From an uncultured Flaviramulus sp. (GTDB lineage: Bacteria; Bacteroidota; Bacteroidia; Flavobacteriales; Flavobacteriaceae): DNA of 64,000 nucleotides. Positions 7,136-16,324 of the stretch are shown here, piece after piece. The stretch covers positions 1 to 64,000 of the forward strand of contig CANLXL010000009.1 in NCBI GenBank assembly GCA_947495125.1, given 5' to 3'. The position numbers and the translations under genes were made by a program. Numbering within the stretch: the first letter of the stretch is position 1; each line of letters starts with the position of its first letter. Below the pieces are notes generated by a model that saw only the letters and a program-made list of their open reading frames with translations, ran no database searches and was not told where the DNA came from.

Positions 7136-9322
7136 ATGTCCACATTAAGATTTCACGCCATTAAAGAGTCATTGGCACATAAGCCCGTTATTATAGAAGA
7201 AAACGAACGACGATCTGAGTTATTTGGTCGAAACGTTTTTAATGAAAATACCATGCGCCAGTATTTGACCAAAGATGCCTTTAATGGCGTTATGAACGCT
7301 ATTCAACATGGTAAAAAGATTGACAGGAATATAGCAGATCAAGTGTCTTCATCGATGAAAGATTGGGCACTTTCAAAAGGAGTAACTCACTATACCCATT
7401 GGTTTCAGCCACTAACCGGTACAACCGCGGAAAAACATGATGCCTTTTTTGAAACCATAGGAGGAGGAATGGCTATAGAAAAGTTTGGAGGTAACCAATT
7501 GGTACAACAAGAACCGGATGCTTCAAGCTTTCCCAGCGGTGGTATTAGAAATACATTTGAAGCGCGGGGTTATACGGCCTGGGATCCAACTTCACCGGCA
7601 TTTATTTATGGCACAACCTTATGTATTCCAACGATTTTTGTGGCCTATACGGGGGAAGCATTAGACTATAAAACTCCGCTTTTAAGAGCATTGCATGCGG
7701 TTGATGATGCAGCGACAGCCGTGTGTAAATATTTTGATAAAAACGTAAAAAAAGTAACCTCATCTTTGGGGTGGGAACAAGAGTATTTTTTAGTTGATAA
7801 AGCTTTGGCTGCCAGTAGGCCCGATTTAACCTTAACGGGAAGGACATTGCTGGGACATTCTTCGGCGAAAGGGCAACAATTGGACGATCATTATTTTGGA
7901 TCTATACCTACAAGAGCATTAAACTTTATGCGTGAATTGGAAAACGAATGTATGCTTTTGGGTATTCCTGTAAAAACAAGGCATAATGAAGTGGCTCCTA
8001 ATCAATTTGAGCTGGCACCTATATATGAAGAGGCCAATTTGGCCGTAGATCATAATTCCTTGTTAATGGATATTATAGGACGCATAGCCTCTCGACATAA
8101 TTTCAAAGTGCTTATGCACGAAAAACCATTTGCCGGAATGAATGGTTCAGGAAAGCATAACAACTGGTCGCTTTCTACTGATACGGGCGTTAATTTGCTA
8201 GCTCCCGGGAAAACCCCTATGAGCAACCTTCAGTTTCTAACATTCTTTATTAATACGATAAGAGCGGTTCACGAACATGAAGCACTGTTAAGAGCGGCTA
8301 TAGCATCAGCCAGTAATGACCATAGATTAGGAGCCAATGAAGCACCTCCTGCAATAATTTCCGTGTTTATCGGAGAGCAATTAACCAAAGTTTTGGAGGA
8401 ACTGGAAGGGGTTACAAAAGGCAAATTATCACCTCAGGAAAAAACAGAATTAAAGTTAAATGTTGTTGGTAAGATTCCTGATGTTTTATTAGATAATACC
8501 GATAGAAACAGAACATCTCCATTTGCTTTTACGGGAAATAAATTTGAGTTTAGAGCTGTTGGGTCTCTTGCCAATTGCGGAAACCCGATGACCGTTTTAA
8601 ACACCATAGTAGCCAAACAACTTAAAGATTTTAAGATTGAAGTTGATAAACTGATCGATAAAAAAGATTTAAAGAAAGATGAAGCAGTATTTAACGTCTT
8701 ACGCGAATATATCAAAGCTTCTCGGCATATTTTGTTTGAAGGTAATGGTTATGGTGAAGCATGGGAAGTCGAAGCAAAGAAAAGAGGCCTAAGTAATAAT
8801 AAAACAACCCCGGAAGCCTTAAAGGCTAGGGTCTCTAAAAAGTCAATTTCGCTTTTTGAGGATATGAACGTGATGAGTAAAATTGAAACTGAAGCGCGTT
8901 ATGAAATAGAGGTTGAGGCTTATATTATGCATATTCAGATTGAAGGGCGTGTTTTGGGTGATATTGCACGCAATCATATTGTCCCAACAGCCGTGAAATA
9001 CCAAAATATTCTTATTGAAAATGTGAAAGGCTTAAAGGAAATATTTGAGGAAAAGTATCACGGTGTTTCCAAAGAGCAAATCAATTTGATAGAACAAATC
9101 TCTAATCATATAGAAGGCATTAACGCCAATGTTACAAAAATGACTAATGCTAGGAAAAAGGCAAATAATCTTGAAAGCATTGAAGATAAGGCACAGGCAT
9201 ATTGCTCAAATGTTAAGCCCTTGTTTAATGATATTCGTTATCATTGTGATAAATTGGAATTGCTTATTGACGATGAAATATGGCCACTAACAAAATATAG
9301 AGAATTACTGTTTACACGATAA
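7136..9322 (+). CDS. glnN: Glutamine synthetase, type III (GSIII)
   Basis: This is a 728-residue type III glutamine synthetase, the long form common in Bacteroidota and cyanobacteria, with the usual length of about 725-730. Visible motifs are THWFQPLTG, GGNQLVQQEPDASSFPSGG, LGWEQEYFLVD, RHNEVAPNQFELAPIYEEAN, HEKPFAGMNGSGKHNNWS and NRTSPFAFTGNKFEFRAVG (ATP and metal binding). It is probably a cytosolic double-ring oligomer. ATG 7136 is used rather than the in-frame TTG at 7127. A strong terminator follows. Its neighbour on the opposite strand is a type II enzyme, so this strain has at least two unrelated glutamine synthetases. Confidence 0.95.
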   Translation: MSTLRFHAIKESLAHKPVIIEENERRSELFGRNVFNENTMRQYLTKDAFNGVMNAIQHGKKIDRNIADQVSSSMKDWALSKGVTHYTHWFQPLTGTTAEKHDAFFETIGGGMAIEKFGGNQLVQQEPDASSFPSGGIRNTFEARGYTAWDPTSPAFIYGTTLCIPTIFVAYTGEALDYKTPLLRALHAVDDAATAVCKYFDKNVKKVTSSLGWEQEYFLVDKALAASRPDLTLTGRTLLGHSSAKGQQLDDHYFGSIPTRALNFMRELENECMLLGIPVKTRHNEVAPNQFELAPIYEEANLAVDHNSLLMDIIGRIASRHNFKVLMHEKPFAGMNGSGKHNNWSLSTDTGVNLLAPGKTPMSNLQFLTFFINTIRAVHEHEALLRAAIASASNDHRLGANEAPPAIISVFIGEQLTKVLEELEGVTKGKLSPQEKTELKLNVVGKIPDVLLDNTDRNRTSPFAFTGNKFEFRAVGSLANCGNPMTVLNTIVAKQLKDFKIEVDKLIDKKDLKKDEAVFNVLREYIKASRHILFEGNGYGEAWEVEAKKRGLSNNKTTPEALKARVSKKSISLFEDMNVMSKIETEARYEIEVEAYIMHIQIEGRVLGDIARNHIVPTAVKYQNILIENVKGLKEIFEEKYHGVSKEQINLIEQISNHIEGINANVTKMTNARKKANNLESIEDKAQAYCSNVKPLFNDIRYHCDKLELLIDDEIWPLTKYRELLFTR

Positions 9323-9332
9323 AAACTTAAAG

Positions 9333-9360
9333 AAAATCCCGTATTAAAACGGGATTTTTT
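9333..9360 (+). terminator. Rho-independent terminator of GSIII
   Basis: AAAATCCCGT (9333-9342) pairs with ACGGGATTTT (9349-9358) around a 6-nt loop, followed by further T. It starts 10 bp after the GSIII stop. Confidence 0.9.
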
Positions 9361-9372
9361 AATTCAAAAAAT

Positions 9373-9380
9373 TACCTTTG
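9373..9380 (+). promoter_or_regulatory. Candidate -7 box for purM
   Basis: TACCTTTG matches TAnnTTTG 17 bp upstream of the purM ATG, giving a very short leader. The preceding terminator occupies the -33 area and no TTG is seen there. Confidence 0.55.
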
Positions 9381-9397
9381 CACCACATTATAATATT

Positions 9398-10576
9398 ATG
9401 AGTCAAGAAGTTTCTAAACGCTACGCACAACGCGGAGTTTCAGCATCAAAAGAAGATGTTCACAATGCCATAAAGAATATAGATAAAGGCCTTTTTCCGA
9501 AGGCATTTTGCAAAATCGTTCCGGATTATTTAACCAACGACGACGATTACTGTTTAATTATGCATGCCGATGGAGCAGGCACGAAATCTTCATTGGCTTA
9601 TATGTATTGGAAAGAAACCGGAGATGTATCGGTTTGGAAGGGTATTGCCCAGGATGCCTTAATAATGAACATCGACGACTTATTATGTGTTGGTGCGACA
9701 GATAATATTATGCTGTCTTCTACTATTGGTAGAAATAAAAGTTTAATTACCGGAGAAGTGCTTTCGGCGATCATTAACGGAACCGAAGAACTGATTTCAG
9801 AGTTAAAAACCTTTGGTGTCACCATCCATTCTACAGGAGGAGAAACTGCCGATGTTGGTGATTTGGTTAGAACCATCATTGTGGATTCTACGGTTACGGC
9901 CAGAATGAAGCGCAGTGATGTTATCGATAATGCCAATATCAAAGCAGGTGATGTTATTATTGGTTTGGAAAGTTTTGGACAAGCTACTTACGAAAAGGAA
10001 TATAATGGTGGCATGGGGAGTAATGGATTAACCTCCGCCAGACATGATGTGTTTAGTAAATATTTGGCCGAGAAATATCCGGAAAGCTACGATGCTTCCG
10101 TTCCGGAAAACCTGGTCTATTCTGGAGGTGTAAAATTGACGGATGTTGTTGAGAACGCTCCAATTGATGCGGGGAAGTTAGTATTGTCACCAACACGCAC
10201 CTATGCACCAATTATTAAGCAAATATTATCAGAATTTAACAGCGACACCGTTCATGGGATGGTACATTGCTCCGGTGGTGCACAAACTAAAATCCTTCAT
10301 TTTATTGATGAACTTCATATTATTAAAGATAATATGTTCCCAATACCGCCTTTGTTTAAACTTATTCAGGAGCAAAGTAAAACAGATTGGAAAGAGATGT
10401 ATCAAGTCTTTAATTGCGGGCATCGCATGGAGCTTTATGTTGCTTCTGAAATTGCAGAACAAATCATTGCCATTTCAAAATCGTTTAGCGTTGATGCTAA
10501 AATTATAGGCCGCGTTGAAGCCTCACCAACCAAACAGCTTACAATAAAAAGTGAGTTTGGGGAATTTAGATATTGA
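9398..10576 (+). CDS. purM: Phosphoribosylformylglycinamidine cyclo-ligase (AIR synthase)
   Basis: This 392-residue cytosolic enzyme performs the ATP-dependent ring closure of FGAM to AIR in purine synthesis. The N-terminal ATP-binding half shows HADGAGTKSSLAY, MNIDDLLCVGAT and HSTGGETADVGD. The C-terminal half has GLESFGQATYEKEYNGGMGS and MVHCSGGAQTK. It is longer than the E. coli enzyme (about 345), consistent with the Bacteroidota form with an extended N-terminus. It is transcribed from its own promoter after the GSIII terminator. A DUF3078 gene follows 72 bp downstream. Confidence 0.92.
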   Translation: MSQEVSKRYAQRGVSASKEDVHNAIKNIDKGLFPKAFCKIVPDYLTNDDDYCLIMHADGAGTKSSLAYMYWKETGDVSVWKGIAQDALIMNIDDLLCVGATDNIMLSSTIGRNKSLITGEVLSAIINGTEELISELKTFGVTIHSTGGETADVGDLVRTIIVDSTVTARMKRSDVIDNANIKAGDVIIGLESFGQATYEKEYNGGMGSNGLTSARHDVFSKYLAEKYPESYDASVPENLVYSGGVKLTDVVENAPIDAGKLVLSPTRTYAPIIKQILSEFNSDTVHGMVHCSGGAQTKILHFIDELHIIKDNMFPIPPLFKLIQEQSKTDWKEMYQVFNCGHRMELYVASEIAEQIIAISKSFSVDAKIIGRVEASPTKQLTIKSEFGEFRY

Positions 10577-10648
10577 ATTTAGAGTTTTTCATTAAAATGG
10601 AATGATTATTGATGAAAAATTAGTTTTTAAAAATAACATAACCTAACG

Positions 10649-11614
10649 ATGAAAAGTGTTTTATTAATCTTAGCCTGTTTCTTTTTTCAAATTATTAACG
10701 CACAACCCGATTCGCTGTTTATTAAGCATGAAGAGCCTAAAGACGATTTTGTAAAACCTTTATGGGTTCAAAAAAACAAAGCCTCTTTCGATCTCAGTGA
10801 AGTGACTTTTGTTAACTGGAATTCAGGAGGTAGTAATTCAATATCTGGACTTGTTGGTATTGAATCTTTGGCGAACTATTCAGATGGATTCTTCAATTGG
10901 AGAAATAAAGCATTAGTAAGATACGGTATAAACAAGCAAGAGAAAAGAGAAATAAGAAAGACTGACGATCTATTTGAAATTAGTTCTAACTTAGGCTATA
11001 AACCCAATAAATTATCCAATTGGTTTTATTCGGCCAGGCTTAACTTCAGAACCCAGTTGGCAAATGGTTATAAGTATCCTGATAAAGAGACGCCTATTTC
11101 CAGATTTATGGCTCCGGGGTATTTATTCTTTGGAGGTGGTATGGAATATGGTAAAAATATTGATAAGATATCGTTTTACTTTTCACCAATTACATTAAAA
11201 GCAACGTTTGTTTTGGATGAAGATTTAGCTAATGCCGGGTCTTTTGGTGTTAAACCTGCCGTTTTTGATAGCGAAGGTAATGTTATTGTTGAAGGAGAAC
11301 GCGTAAGACGAGAAATGGGGATTTTGATGACCAATAGTTATGAAGTGCCTATTGCGCAAAATGTCGGGCTTAAACATCAGGTTAGTATGTATACCGATTA
11401 CATAAATAATTTTGGTAACCTGGATTTAGATTGGAGGATAGATTTCGATTTTAAAGTTAATAATTTTATAAGAGCTACACTAGGGTCTCATTTACGATAT
11501 GATGACGATGTAAAAACTAAAGAACCATCAGATATTGAAGGGGAGTTTGACGAAGCCGGAGCTAAAGTGCAGTGGAAACAATTCTTGGGCGTTGGTTTTG
11601 CGGTAGATTTTTAA
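10649..11614 (+). CDS. DUF3078 outer-membrane-type protein
   Basis: This 321-residue protein has a cleavable signal peptide ending in IINAQ. The mature part has alternating hydrophobic and aromatic residues typical of an outer-membrane beta-barrel. The segment VTFVNWNSGGSNSISGL is the hallmark I associate with DUF3078 proteins of Bacteroidota. The last strand ends in phenylalanine (GVGFAVDF), as expected for a BAM substrate. Function is unknown. Its stop overlaps the convergent ABC ATPase gene by 4 bp. Confidence 0.82.
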   Translation: MKSVLLILACFFFQIINAQPDSLFIKHEEPKDDFVKPLWVQKNKASFDLSEVTFVNWNSGGSNSISGLVGIESLANYSDGFFNWRNKALVRYGINKQEKREIRKTDDLFEISSNLGYKPNKLSNWFYSARLNFRTQLANGYKYPDKETPISRFMAPGYLFFGGGMEYGKNIDKISFYFSPITLKATFVLDEDLANAGSFGVKPAVFDSEGNVIVEGERVRREMGILMTNSYEVPIAQNVGLKHQVSMYTDYINNFGNLDLDWRIDFDFKVNNFIRATLGSHLRYDDDVKTKEPSDIEGEFDEAGAKVQWKQFLGVGFAVDF

Positions 11615-12273
11615 TCTAAAGTTCCTGTGCTTAAATACTTGTAATCTTCAAGCTCTTTTAAGTTAGAGACGCGTTTAGTGCTTCCGTTTTCTATGAAGTA
11701 TATGGTATCTGAAACGTCTGTAATATGACGATACATGTGATCTGTCATTATAATAGCTTTGTTCCGTTTTTCAGTATCTATTAGCGTTTTTATTTTTTCA
11801 ATGTATAATGGAGCGATATGAGAAAAAGGTTCATCTAATAGAATAATTTTACGATTGCTTTTTAATATGATATAAACTTCAATAATGCGACGTTCTCCAC
11901 CTGATAATCTATTAAAGTTTACGTCTTTGAAAACTGAAAACAACTCGAAATTAAAAACAAAGTCATTCCAAGAGACCTTGAAAAGCTTAAATACTGTGCT
12001 AACTTTTAATTGGTTAGGTATAAAATGTTGCTGAGACAAATAAGCTGAAAGTTTGGCTTGATATAGTGGTTTTAGTAAGGGTTTGTTATTAATTCTGATG
12101 AGCTTATACTTGGGTTTTAAACTTCCAAAAAAAATCTTTAGCAAACAACTTTTTCCGCATCCGTTGCGACCTAAAATTCCGGTGACTTTACCTGTTTCTG
12201 CTTTTAAATAGATACCTTTTAATATGTTTTTTTCTTTAAAGTAGAGTTCAACATTATCTATTTCTATAATCAT
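11611..12273 (-). CDS. ABC transporter ATP-binding protein
   Basis: This 220-residue single nucleotide-binding domain has Walker A GRNGCGKS (35-42), signature LSGGERR (123-129), Walker B IILLDEP (143-149) and an H-loop histidine at 179. The core is complete, so it should bind ATP. It overlaps by 4 bp the 95-aa membrane protein gene upstream, its only linked partner. The ATPase is divergent from the classical LptB or LolD groups at the Q-loop. The substrate is unknown. Confidence 0.85.
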   Translation of the reverse strand: MIIEIDNVELYFKEKNILKGIYLKAETGKVTGILGRNGCGKSCLLKIFFGSLKPKYKLIRINNKPLLKPLYQAKLSAYLSQQHFIPNQLKVSTVFKLFKVSWNDFVFNFELFSVFKDVNFNRLSGGERRIIEVYIILKSNRKIILLDEPFSHIAPLYIEKIKTLIDTEKRNKAIIMTDHMYRHITDVSDTIYFIENGSTKRVSNLKELEDYKYLSTGTLD

Positions 12274-12557
12274 ATAAATTCTTTAAGAATTAGGAGAAAA
12301 GGTAAACTTAAAAGGAGATCCATAATGTATAGTAATAAAAACAGTTTGAGCGTTGAAATTCCTAAGTTTTTATAAAAGAGGAGTTTTCGTTTTGCATGGG
12401 TTTCGGTAGTAATATACCATAAAAATACAACTAAAAATAATTTGGTGATAACGATGGGAATGATATCAAATTTAAAAAAAGAAAAAACAATATTTATTGC
12501 AAAGGACCATAAAATATAAGACCTGTAAAAAATGAATATTGAAAATAAGTGTTGCAT
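12270..12557 (-). CDS. Small integral membrane protein linked to ABC ATPase
   Basis: This is a 95-residue, very hydrophobic protein with about three membrane segments (residues 8-28, 32-50 and 68-92). A basic loop, THAKRKLLFYKNLG, probably faces the cytosol. It overlaps the ATPase gene by 4 bp, so the two are translationally coupled. It is too short to be a normal ABC permease, which has six or more helices. It may form oligomers, or be a dedicated partner that tethers the ATPase. No family is recognised. Confidence 0.7.
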   Translation of the reverse strand: MQHLFSIFIFYRSYILWSFAINIVFSFFKFDIIPIVITKLFLVVFLWYITTETHAKRKLLFYKNLGISTLKLFLLLYIMDLLLSLPFLLILKEFI

Positions 12558-12647
12558 AATATTAATACTAACGATATAAGTTTAATATTATTCTAAGCTA
12601 TGTATGAATTGAAGAATGCTATCATGCTTAAAATTCATAAATTATCG

Positions 12648-12655
12648 TATTTTTG
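12648..12655 (+). promoter_or_regulatory. Candidate -7 box for prfA
   Basis: TATTTTTG matches TAnnTTTG and ends 21 bp before the prfA ATG. No correctly spaced TTG is seen. Confidence 0.5.
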
Positions 12656-12676
12656 GTTTCCAATTAAAAAAGCTAG

Positions 12677-13753
12677 ATGTTAGAGAAATTACAAATAGTG
12701 AAGCAGCGTTTTGATGAGGTTAGTGATTTAATCATTCAACCGGATATTATTACCGATCAAAAGCGTTATGTAGAACTTAATAGAGAATATAAAGACTTGC
12801 GAATCCTCATGGAAAAGCGAGCACAATATATAGAACTTACAGATAATTTAAACGAAGCTGAAGCTATTATCTCCGATGGGAGTGATGATGAAATGGTGGA
12901 AATGGCGAAAATGCAATATGATGAAGCCAAAGAAGGTATTCCTAAATTAGAAGAAGAGATAAAGGTGCTTCTCATTCCAAAAGACCCTGAAGATTCTAAG
13001 AATGCCGTTGTAGAATTGCGAGCAGGCACCGGGGGTGATGAAGCGAGCATTTTTGCGGGTGATTTATTCAGAATGTATACGAAGTATTGTGAGGGTAAAG
13101 GCTGGAATGTGAGTACCGTAGATTTTAGCGAAGGCACTAACGGAGGGTTTAAAGAGATTCAATTTGAAGTTAGTGGCGAAGATGTTTACGGAACATTAAA
13201 ATTTGAAGCAGGTGTACATCGTGTACAGCGTGTGCCACAAACCGAAACTCAAGGTCGTGTGCATACCAGTGCGGCTACGGTAATGGTGTTTCCTGAAGCT
13301 GAAGAGTTTGATGTTGAAATTAACCCTAAGGATGTTAGAATAGATTTTTTCTGCTCTTCAGGTCCCGGAGGACAGTCCGTAAATACCACCTATTCTGCCG
13401 TACGTTTAACACATATTCCTACCGGATTGGTTGCCCAGTGTCAAGATCAAAAGTCACAGCATAAAAACAAAGAAAAGGCCTTTAAAGTTTTGCGTTCCAG
13501 GTTATATGATTTGGAATTAGAAAAGAAAAATGCTGAAGACGCAGCTAAGCGTGGTAGTATGGTCTCGTCGGGAGATAGAAGTGCAAAAATTAGAACTTAT
13601 AACTATCCGCAAGGGCGGGTTACCGATCATAGAATCGGGTTGACACTTTACGATTTATCGAATATTGTAAATGGTGATATCCAGAAGATAATTGATGAAC
13701 TCATGTTAGCAGAGAATACGGAAAAATTGAAGGCTAATAGTGATTTGATTTAA
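12677..13753 (+). CDS. prfA: Peptide chain release factor 1
   Basis: This 358-residue class I release factor reads UAA and UAG and triggers peptidyl-tRNA hydrolysis. Domain 2 carries the codon-recognition PxT motif as PQT within [18 protein letters not shown]. The catalytic loop is [10 protein letters not shown], with the GGQ glutamine that is normally methylated. The length is that of RF1 and the SPF motif of RF2 is absent. It is monocistronic or leads a short run with pyrF, from which it is separated by a decayed repeat. Confidence 0.96.
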   Translation: MLEKLQIVKQRFDEVSDLIIQPDIITDQKRYVELNREYKDLRILMEKRAQYIELTDNLNEAEAIISDGSDDEMVEMAKMQYDEAKEGIPKLEEEIKVLLIPKDPEDSKNAVVELRAGTGGDEASIFAGDLFRMYTKYCEGKGWNVSTVDFSEGTNGGFKEIQFEVSGEDVYGTLKFEAGVHRVQRVPQTETQGRVHTSAATVMVFPEAEEFDVEINPKDVRIDFFCSSGPGGQSVNTTYSAVRLTHIPTGLVAQCQDQKSQHKNKEKAFKVLRSRLYDLELEKKNAEDAAKRGSMVSSGDRSAKIRTYNYPQGRVTDHRIGLTLYDLSNIVNGDIQKIIDELMLAENTEKLKANSDLI

Positions 13754-13775
13754 TGGTTAGTCCTGTCTTTTGACT

Positions 13776-13857
13776 ATCATTTCAGATAAACGACGGCAGG
13801 AATTCAATATAGAATAATTTAGTTTCAATTTAAAAGATTCCTGGCTTTGTAGGAATG
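13776..13857. repeat. Dispersed repeat remnants between prfA and pyrF
   Basis: The gap contains GATAAACGACGGCAGGAATTC (split here over 13783-13803) and GATTCCTGGCTTTGTAGGAATGAC at 13836-13859. The second has the form of the imperfect inverted repeat (TTCCT...AGGAA) often scattered in flavobacterial intergenic DNA. It runs into the pyrF start region, so it may affect translation or the true start. Confidence 0.4.
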
Positions 13858-13863
13858 ACAACA

Positions 13864-14679
13864 ATGACAACAGACCAACTCGTTCAACAAATTAAAAAAA
13901 AGCAATCATTCCTTTGTATAGGGCTTGATGTAGACTTAGATAAAATCCCAAAACATTTATTAGAAGAGGAAGATCCTATTTTTGCTTTTAATAAAGCTAT
14001 TATAGATGCCACTCATCATTGGTGTGTTGCGTATAAGCCTAATACGGCCTTTTATGAAGCCTATGGTTTGAAAGGTTGGAAAGCCTTAGAGAAAACCATA
14101 AATTATTTAAATACAGAACACCCTGATATTTTCACAATAGCAGATGCAAAGCGCGGTGATATAGGTAATACAAGTACCATGTACGCCAAAGCGTTTTTAG
14201 AAGATTTGGCTTTCGATAGCGTGACGGTGGCACCATATATGGGGAAGGATTCTGTAGAACCTTTTTTAGCTTTTAAAGATAAGCACACCATTCTTTTAGC
14301 GTTAACATCGAATGAGGGGGCATTCGATTTTCAAACCTTAAGTGTTAATAAGCAGGAATTATATAAAGAAGTTTTACAGGTGTCTAAAACCTGGGAAAAT
14401 GCCGAGAATTTAATGTATGTGGTTGGGGCTACAAAAGCGGAATATTTGAAGGAGATCAGACAGATTATTCCGGACAGTTTTCTTCTCGTGCCCGGTGTTG
14501 GTGCTCAAGGTGGCAATTTACAGGAGGTTTGTAAATATGGAATGAATGATAAGGTCGGTTTGCTTATTAACTCTTCGCGAGGAATTATATATGCATCAAA
14601 CAAAGAAGGTTTTGCTGCTGCTGCGGCATTAAAGGCAAAGGAACTTCAGCTAGACATGCAGGCTATATTAAACGAATAG
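13864..14679 (+). CDS. pyrF: Orotidine 5'-phosphate decarboxylase (type 2)
   Basis: This 271-residue enzyme converts OMP to UMP in the last step of pyrimidine synthesis. Motifs are FLCIGLDVD, the catalytic [11 protein letters not shown] loop with Asp-Lys-Asp, [13 protein letters not shown] and [12 protein letters not shown]. The length matches the longer type 2 family rather than the E. coli type (about 245). The second ATG at 13864 is chosen because homologs begin MTTxQLxxQIKxK. The alternative ATG at 13855 lies within a dispersed repeat. Confidence 0.93.
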   Translation: MTTDQLVQQIKKKQSFLCIGLDVDLDKIPKHLLEEEDPIFAFNKAIIDATHHWCVAYKPNTAFYEAYGLKGWKALEKTINYLNTEHPDIFTIADAKRGDIGNTSTMYAKAFLEDLAFDSVTVAPYMGKDSVEPFLAFKDKHTILLALTSNEGAFDFQTLSVNKQELYKEVLQVSKTWENAENLMYVVGATKAEYLKEIRQIIPDSFLLVPGVGAQGGNLQEVCKYGMNDKVGLLINSSRGIIYASNKEGFAAAAALKAKELQLDMQAILNE

Positions 14680-14714
14680 TATTATGACAAGATGCAGGTA
14701 TTGCAACCTTACAG

Positions 14715-15524
14715 ATGAAACTTAAAGATCAGCTTAATAGAACAGCTTTGTTCAATGGTATTCCAAAGCGAATCGTTTCATTAGTCCCCAGTCAGACTGA
14801 ATTGTTATGCGATTTAGAATTAATGGATTCGATTGTTGGAGTTACCAAGTTCTGTATACATCCGAATACCATAAAAAAAACGGCTAATGTCGTTGGAGGC
14901 ACAAAACAGATTCATCTTGATAAAATAAAGGCTTTACAACCTGATGTTATTCTTTGTAATAAGGAAGAAAATACCAAAGCTATTGTTGAGGCTTGCCAAT
15001 TAATTTGCCCAGTTCATGTCTCTGATATTTTCACTATAGAAGATAGTTTTAGGTTGATTGAACAGTATGGAGCGATTTTTAATAAAACCAGTATTGCAAA
15101 CCACCTAATTGAAGACATTAAGAGGGAAATGTCTGATTTTAAATATTTTATTGAAGACCGCATTCAGCTGAGTGTTGTTTATTTTATTTGGAAAAAACCT
15201 TGGATGGTGGCCGGAAATAATACGTTTATTAATTATTTACTTCGATTAAATAAGTTTAAAAACGTATACGAAACCCAATATCGTTATCCGGAAATAAAGC
15301 TTGATAACGCAGCAAATAATTTGAATGTAGAAGTGGTTTTACTCTCAAGTGAACCCTATCCCTTTAAGAAAAAACATAGGGGAGAGGTTCAGAAATATTA
15401 CCCTAAGACCAAAGTCGTAATAGTCGATGGGGAAATGTTTTCCTGGTACGGGTCTAGGCTGAAAAAGGCTTTTAAGTACTTTAAAAACTTGCGCTTAGAT
15501 CTTGAGAGGAATCAACCTTACTAA
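14715..15524 (+). CDS. BtuF-like helical-backbone metal/cofactor-binding protein, no signal peptide
   Basis: This 269-residue protein matches the class III substrate-binding fold (PF01497): IVSLVPSQTELLCDL at the start, then GVTKFCIHPN, VGGTKQIHLDKIKALQPDVIL, and a long linking helix near 120-145. Known members bind cobalamin, haem or siderophores for ABC importers. This one begins directly with the domain and lacks a signal peptide or lipobox, so it is predicted to be cytosolic. It may bind a cofactor intracellularly. It lies 35 bp after pyrF. No transporter genes are adjacent. Confidence 0.75.
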   Translation: MKLKDQLNRTALFNGIPKRIVSLVPSQTELLCDLELMDSIVGVTKFCIHPNTIKKTANVVGGTKQIHLDKIKALQPDVILCNKEENTKAIVEACQLICPVHVSDIFTIEDSFRLIEQYGAIFNKTSIANHLIEDIKREMSDFKYFIEDRIQLSVVYFIWKKPWMVAGNNTFINYLLRLNKFKNVYETQYRYPEIKLDNAANNLNVEVVLLSSEPYPFKKKHRGEVQKYYPKTKVVIVDGEMFSWYGSRLKKAFKYFKNLRLDLERNQPY

Positions 15525-15627
15525 CATCTTCTACAAAATTCGCAATTTTAGTTTCAAATTCTTTTAAGCTGATGATCTTATTTAAGTTGGGAGTGATTTT
15601 GCCAACTCTACAAAAATGTTTATCCAT
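15481..15627 (-). CDS. Possible 48-aa protein, antisense to the 3' end of the BtuF-like gene
   Basis: ATG 15625-15627 opens a 48-residue frame (MDKHFCRVGKITPNLNKII and on) ending at TAA 15481-15483. It overlaps the convergent gene by 44 bp. The composition is protein-like (regular hydrophobic spacing, LKEFETKIANFVEDV as a helix). The overlap, shortness and lack of a recognised family keep confidence low. Confidence 0.3.
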   Translation of the reverse strand: MDKHFCRVGKITPNLNKIISLKEFETKIANFVEDVSKVDSSQDLSASF

Positions 15628-15796
15628 AACTTCTTTTTAGTATAAAATACGATATTTTATGCATTTTGGATGTAAGAAAAAAGTTAAAGAATTATTAAAA
15701 TATATATTCAGAAGGTTTTTATAATATTATGTTAATTATTTATAGTTGTACTCCAAATTGAATATTTTGAAAGACCAATTAGCAAATGATTTAATT

Positions 15797-16324
15797 ATGA
15801 AACTGTTATACGCCCTTATTTTTTTATTGTTTTACACTCAAACCATGAAAGCTCAAACTAATGACAACTGCAATTGCTGTACTGAAAAACATGCTGAGTT
15901 TGATTTTTGGATAGGCTCATGGGAAGTAACAAATACTAAAGGAGATATCGTAGGAACAAATAGTATTGATAAGATTCAAGACCAGTGTATTTTACGCGAA
16001 AACTGGACCAGTGCTCAGGGAAATTTTACAGGAACAAGTAATAACTTCTATAATAACAAGACCAATCAATGGGAGCAAATCTGGATAGATAATCAGGGAG
16101 GGAGTTTACATTTAAAGGGTAATAGAGTAGCAAATCAAATGATTTTAAGGACGGATGACGCTGTGAATGAAGCCGGGGAATCATTTTATCACCGTATAAC
16201 ATGGACCTTAAACCTGAACGGTTCGGTACGACAATATTGGGAAACTATAACAAACAATAAAGGGATTACAGTGGCTTTTGACGGATTGTATAAGAAGATT
16301 GATGAAGCGACTAAAAAACGTTAA
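15797..16324 (+). CDS. Secreted DUF1579-like lipocalin-type protein
   Basis: This 175-residue protein has a signal peptide ending near TMKAQ and a mature beta-rich domain. EFDFWIGSWEVTNTKGDIVG is the typical opening of small lipocalin/DUF1579-like proteins (FWxGxW). Later segments, NFYNNKTNQWEQIWIDN and VRQYWETI, fit the same fold. Two closely spaced cysteine pairs (NCNCC) lie just after the signal. Start ATG 15797 is chosen over an upstream start at 15746 because it places the signal peptide at the N-terminus. The ligand is unknown. Confidence 0.7.
   Translation: MKLLYALIFLLFYTQTMKAQTNDNCNCCTEKHAEFDFWIGSWEVTNTKGDIVGTNSIDKIQDQCILRENWTSAQGNFTGTSNNFYNNKTNQWEQIWIDNQGGSLHLKGNRVANQMILRTDDAVNEAGESFYHRITWTLNLNGSVRQYWETITNNKGITVAFDGLYKKIDEATKKR

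Noticed and set aside
9508-10508. Several 60-110 residue frames inside purM on both strands
   Set aside because: All lie within the well-supported purM frame and show no family pattern.
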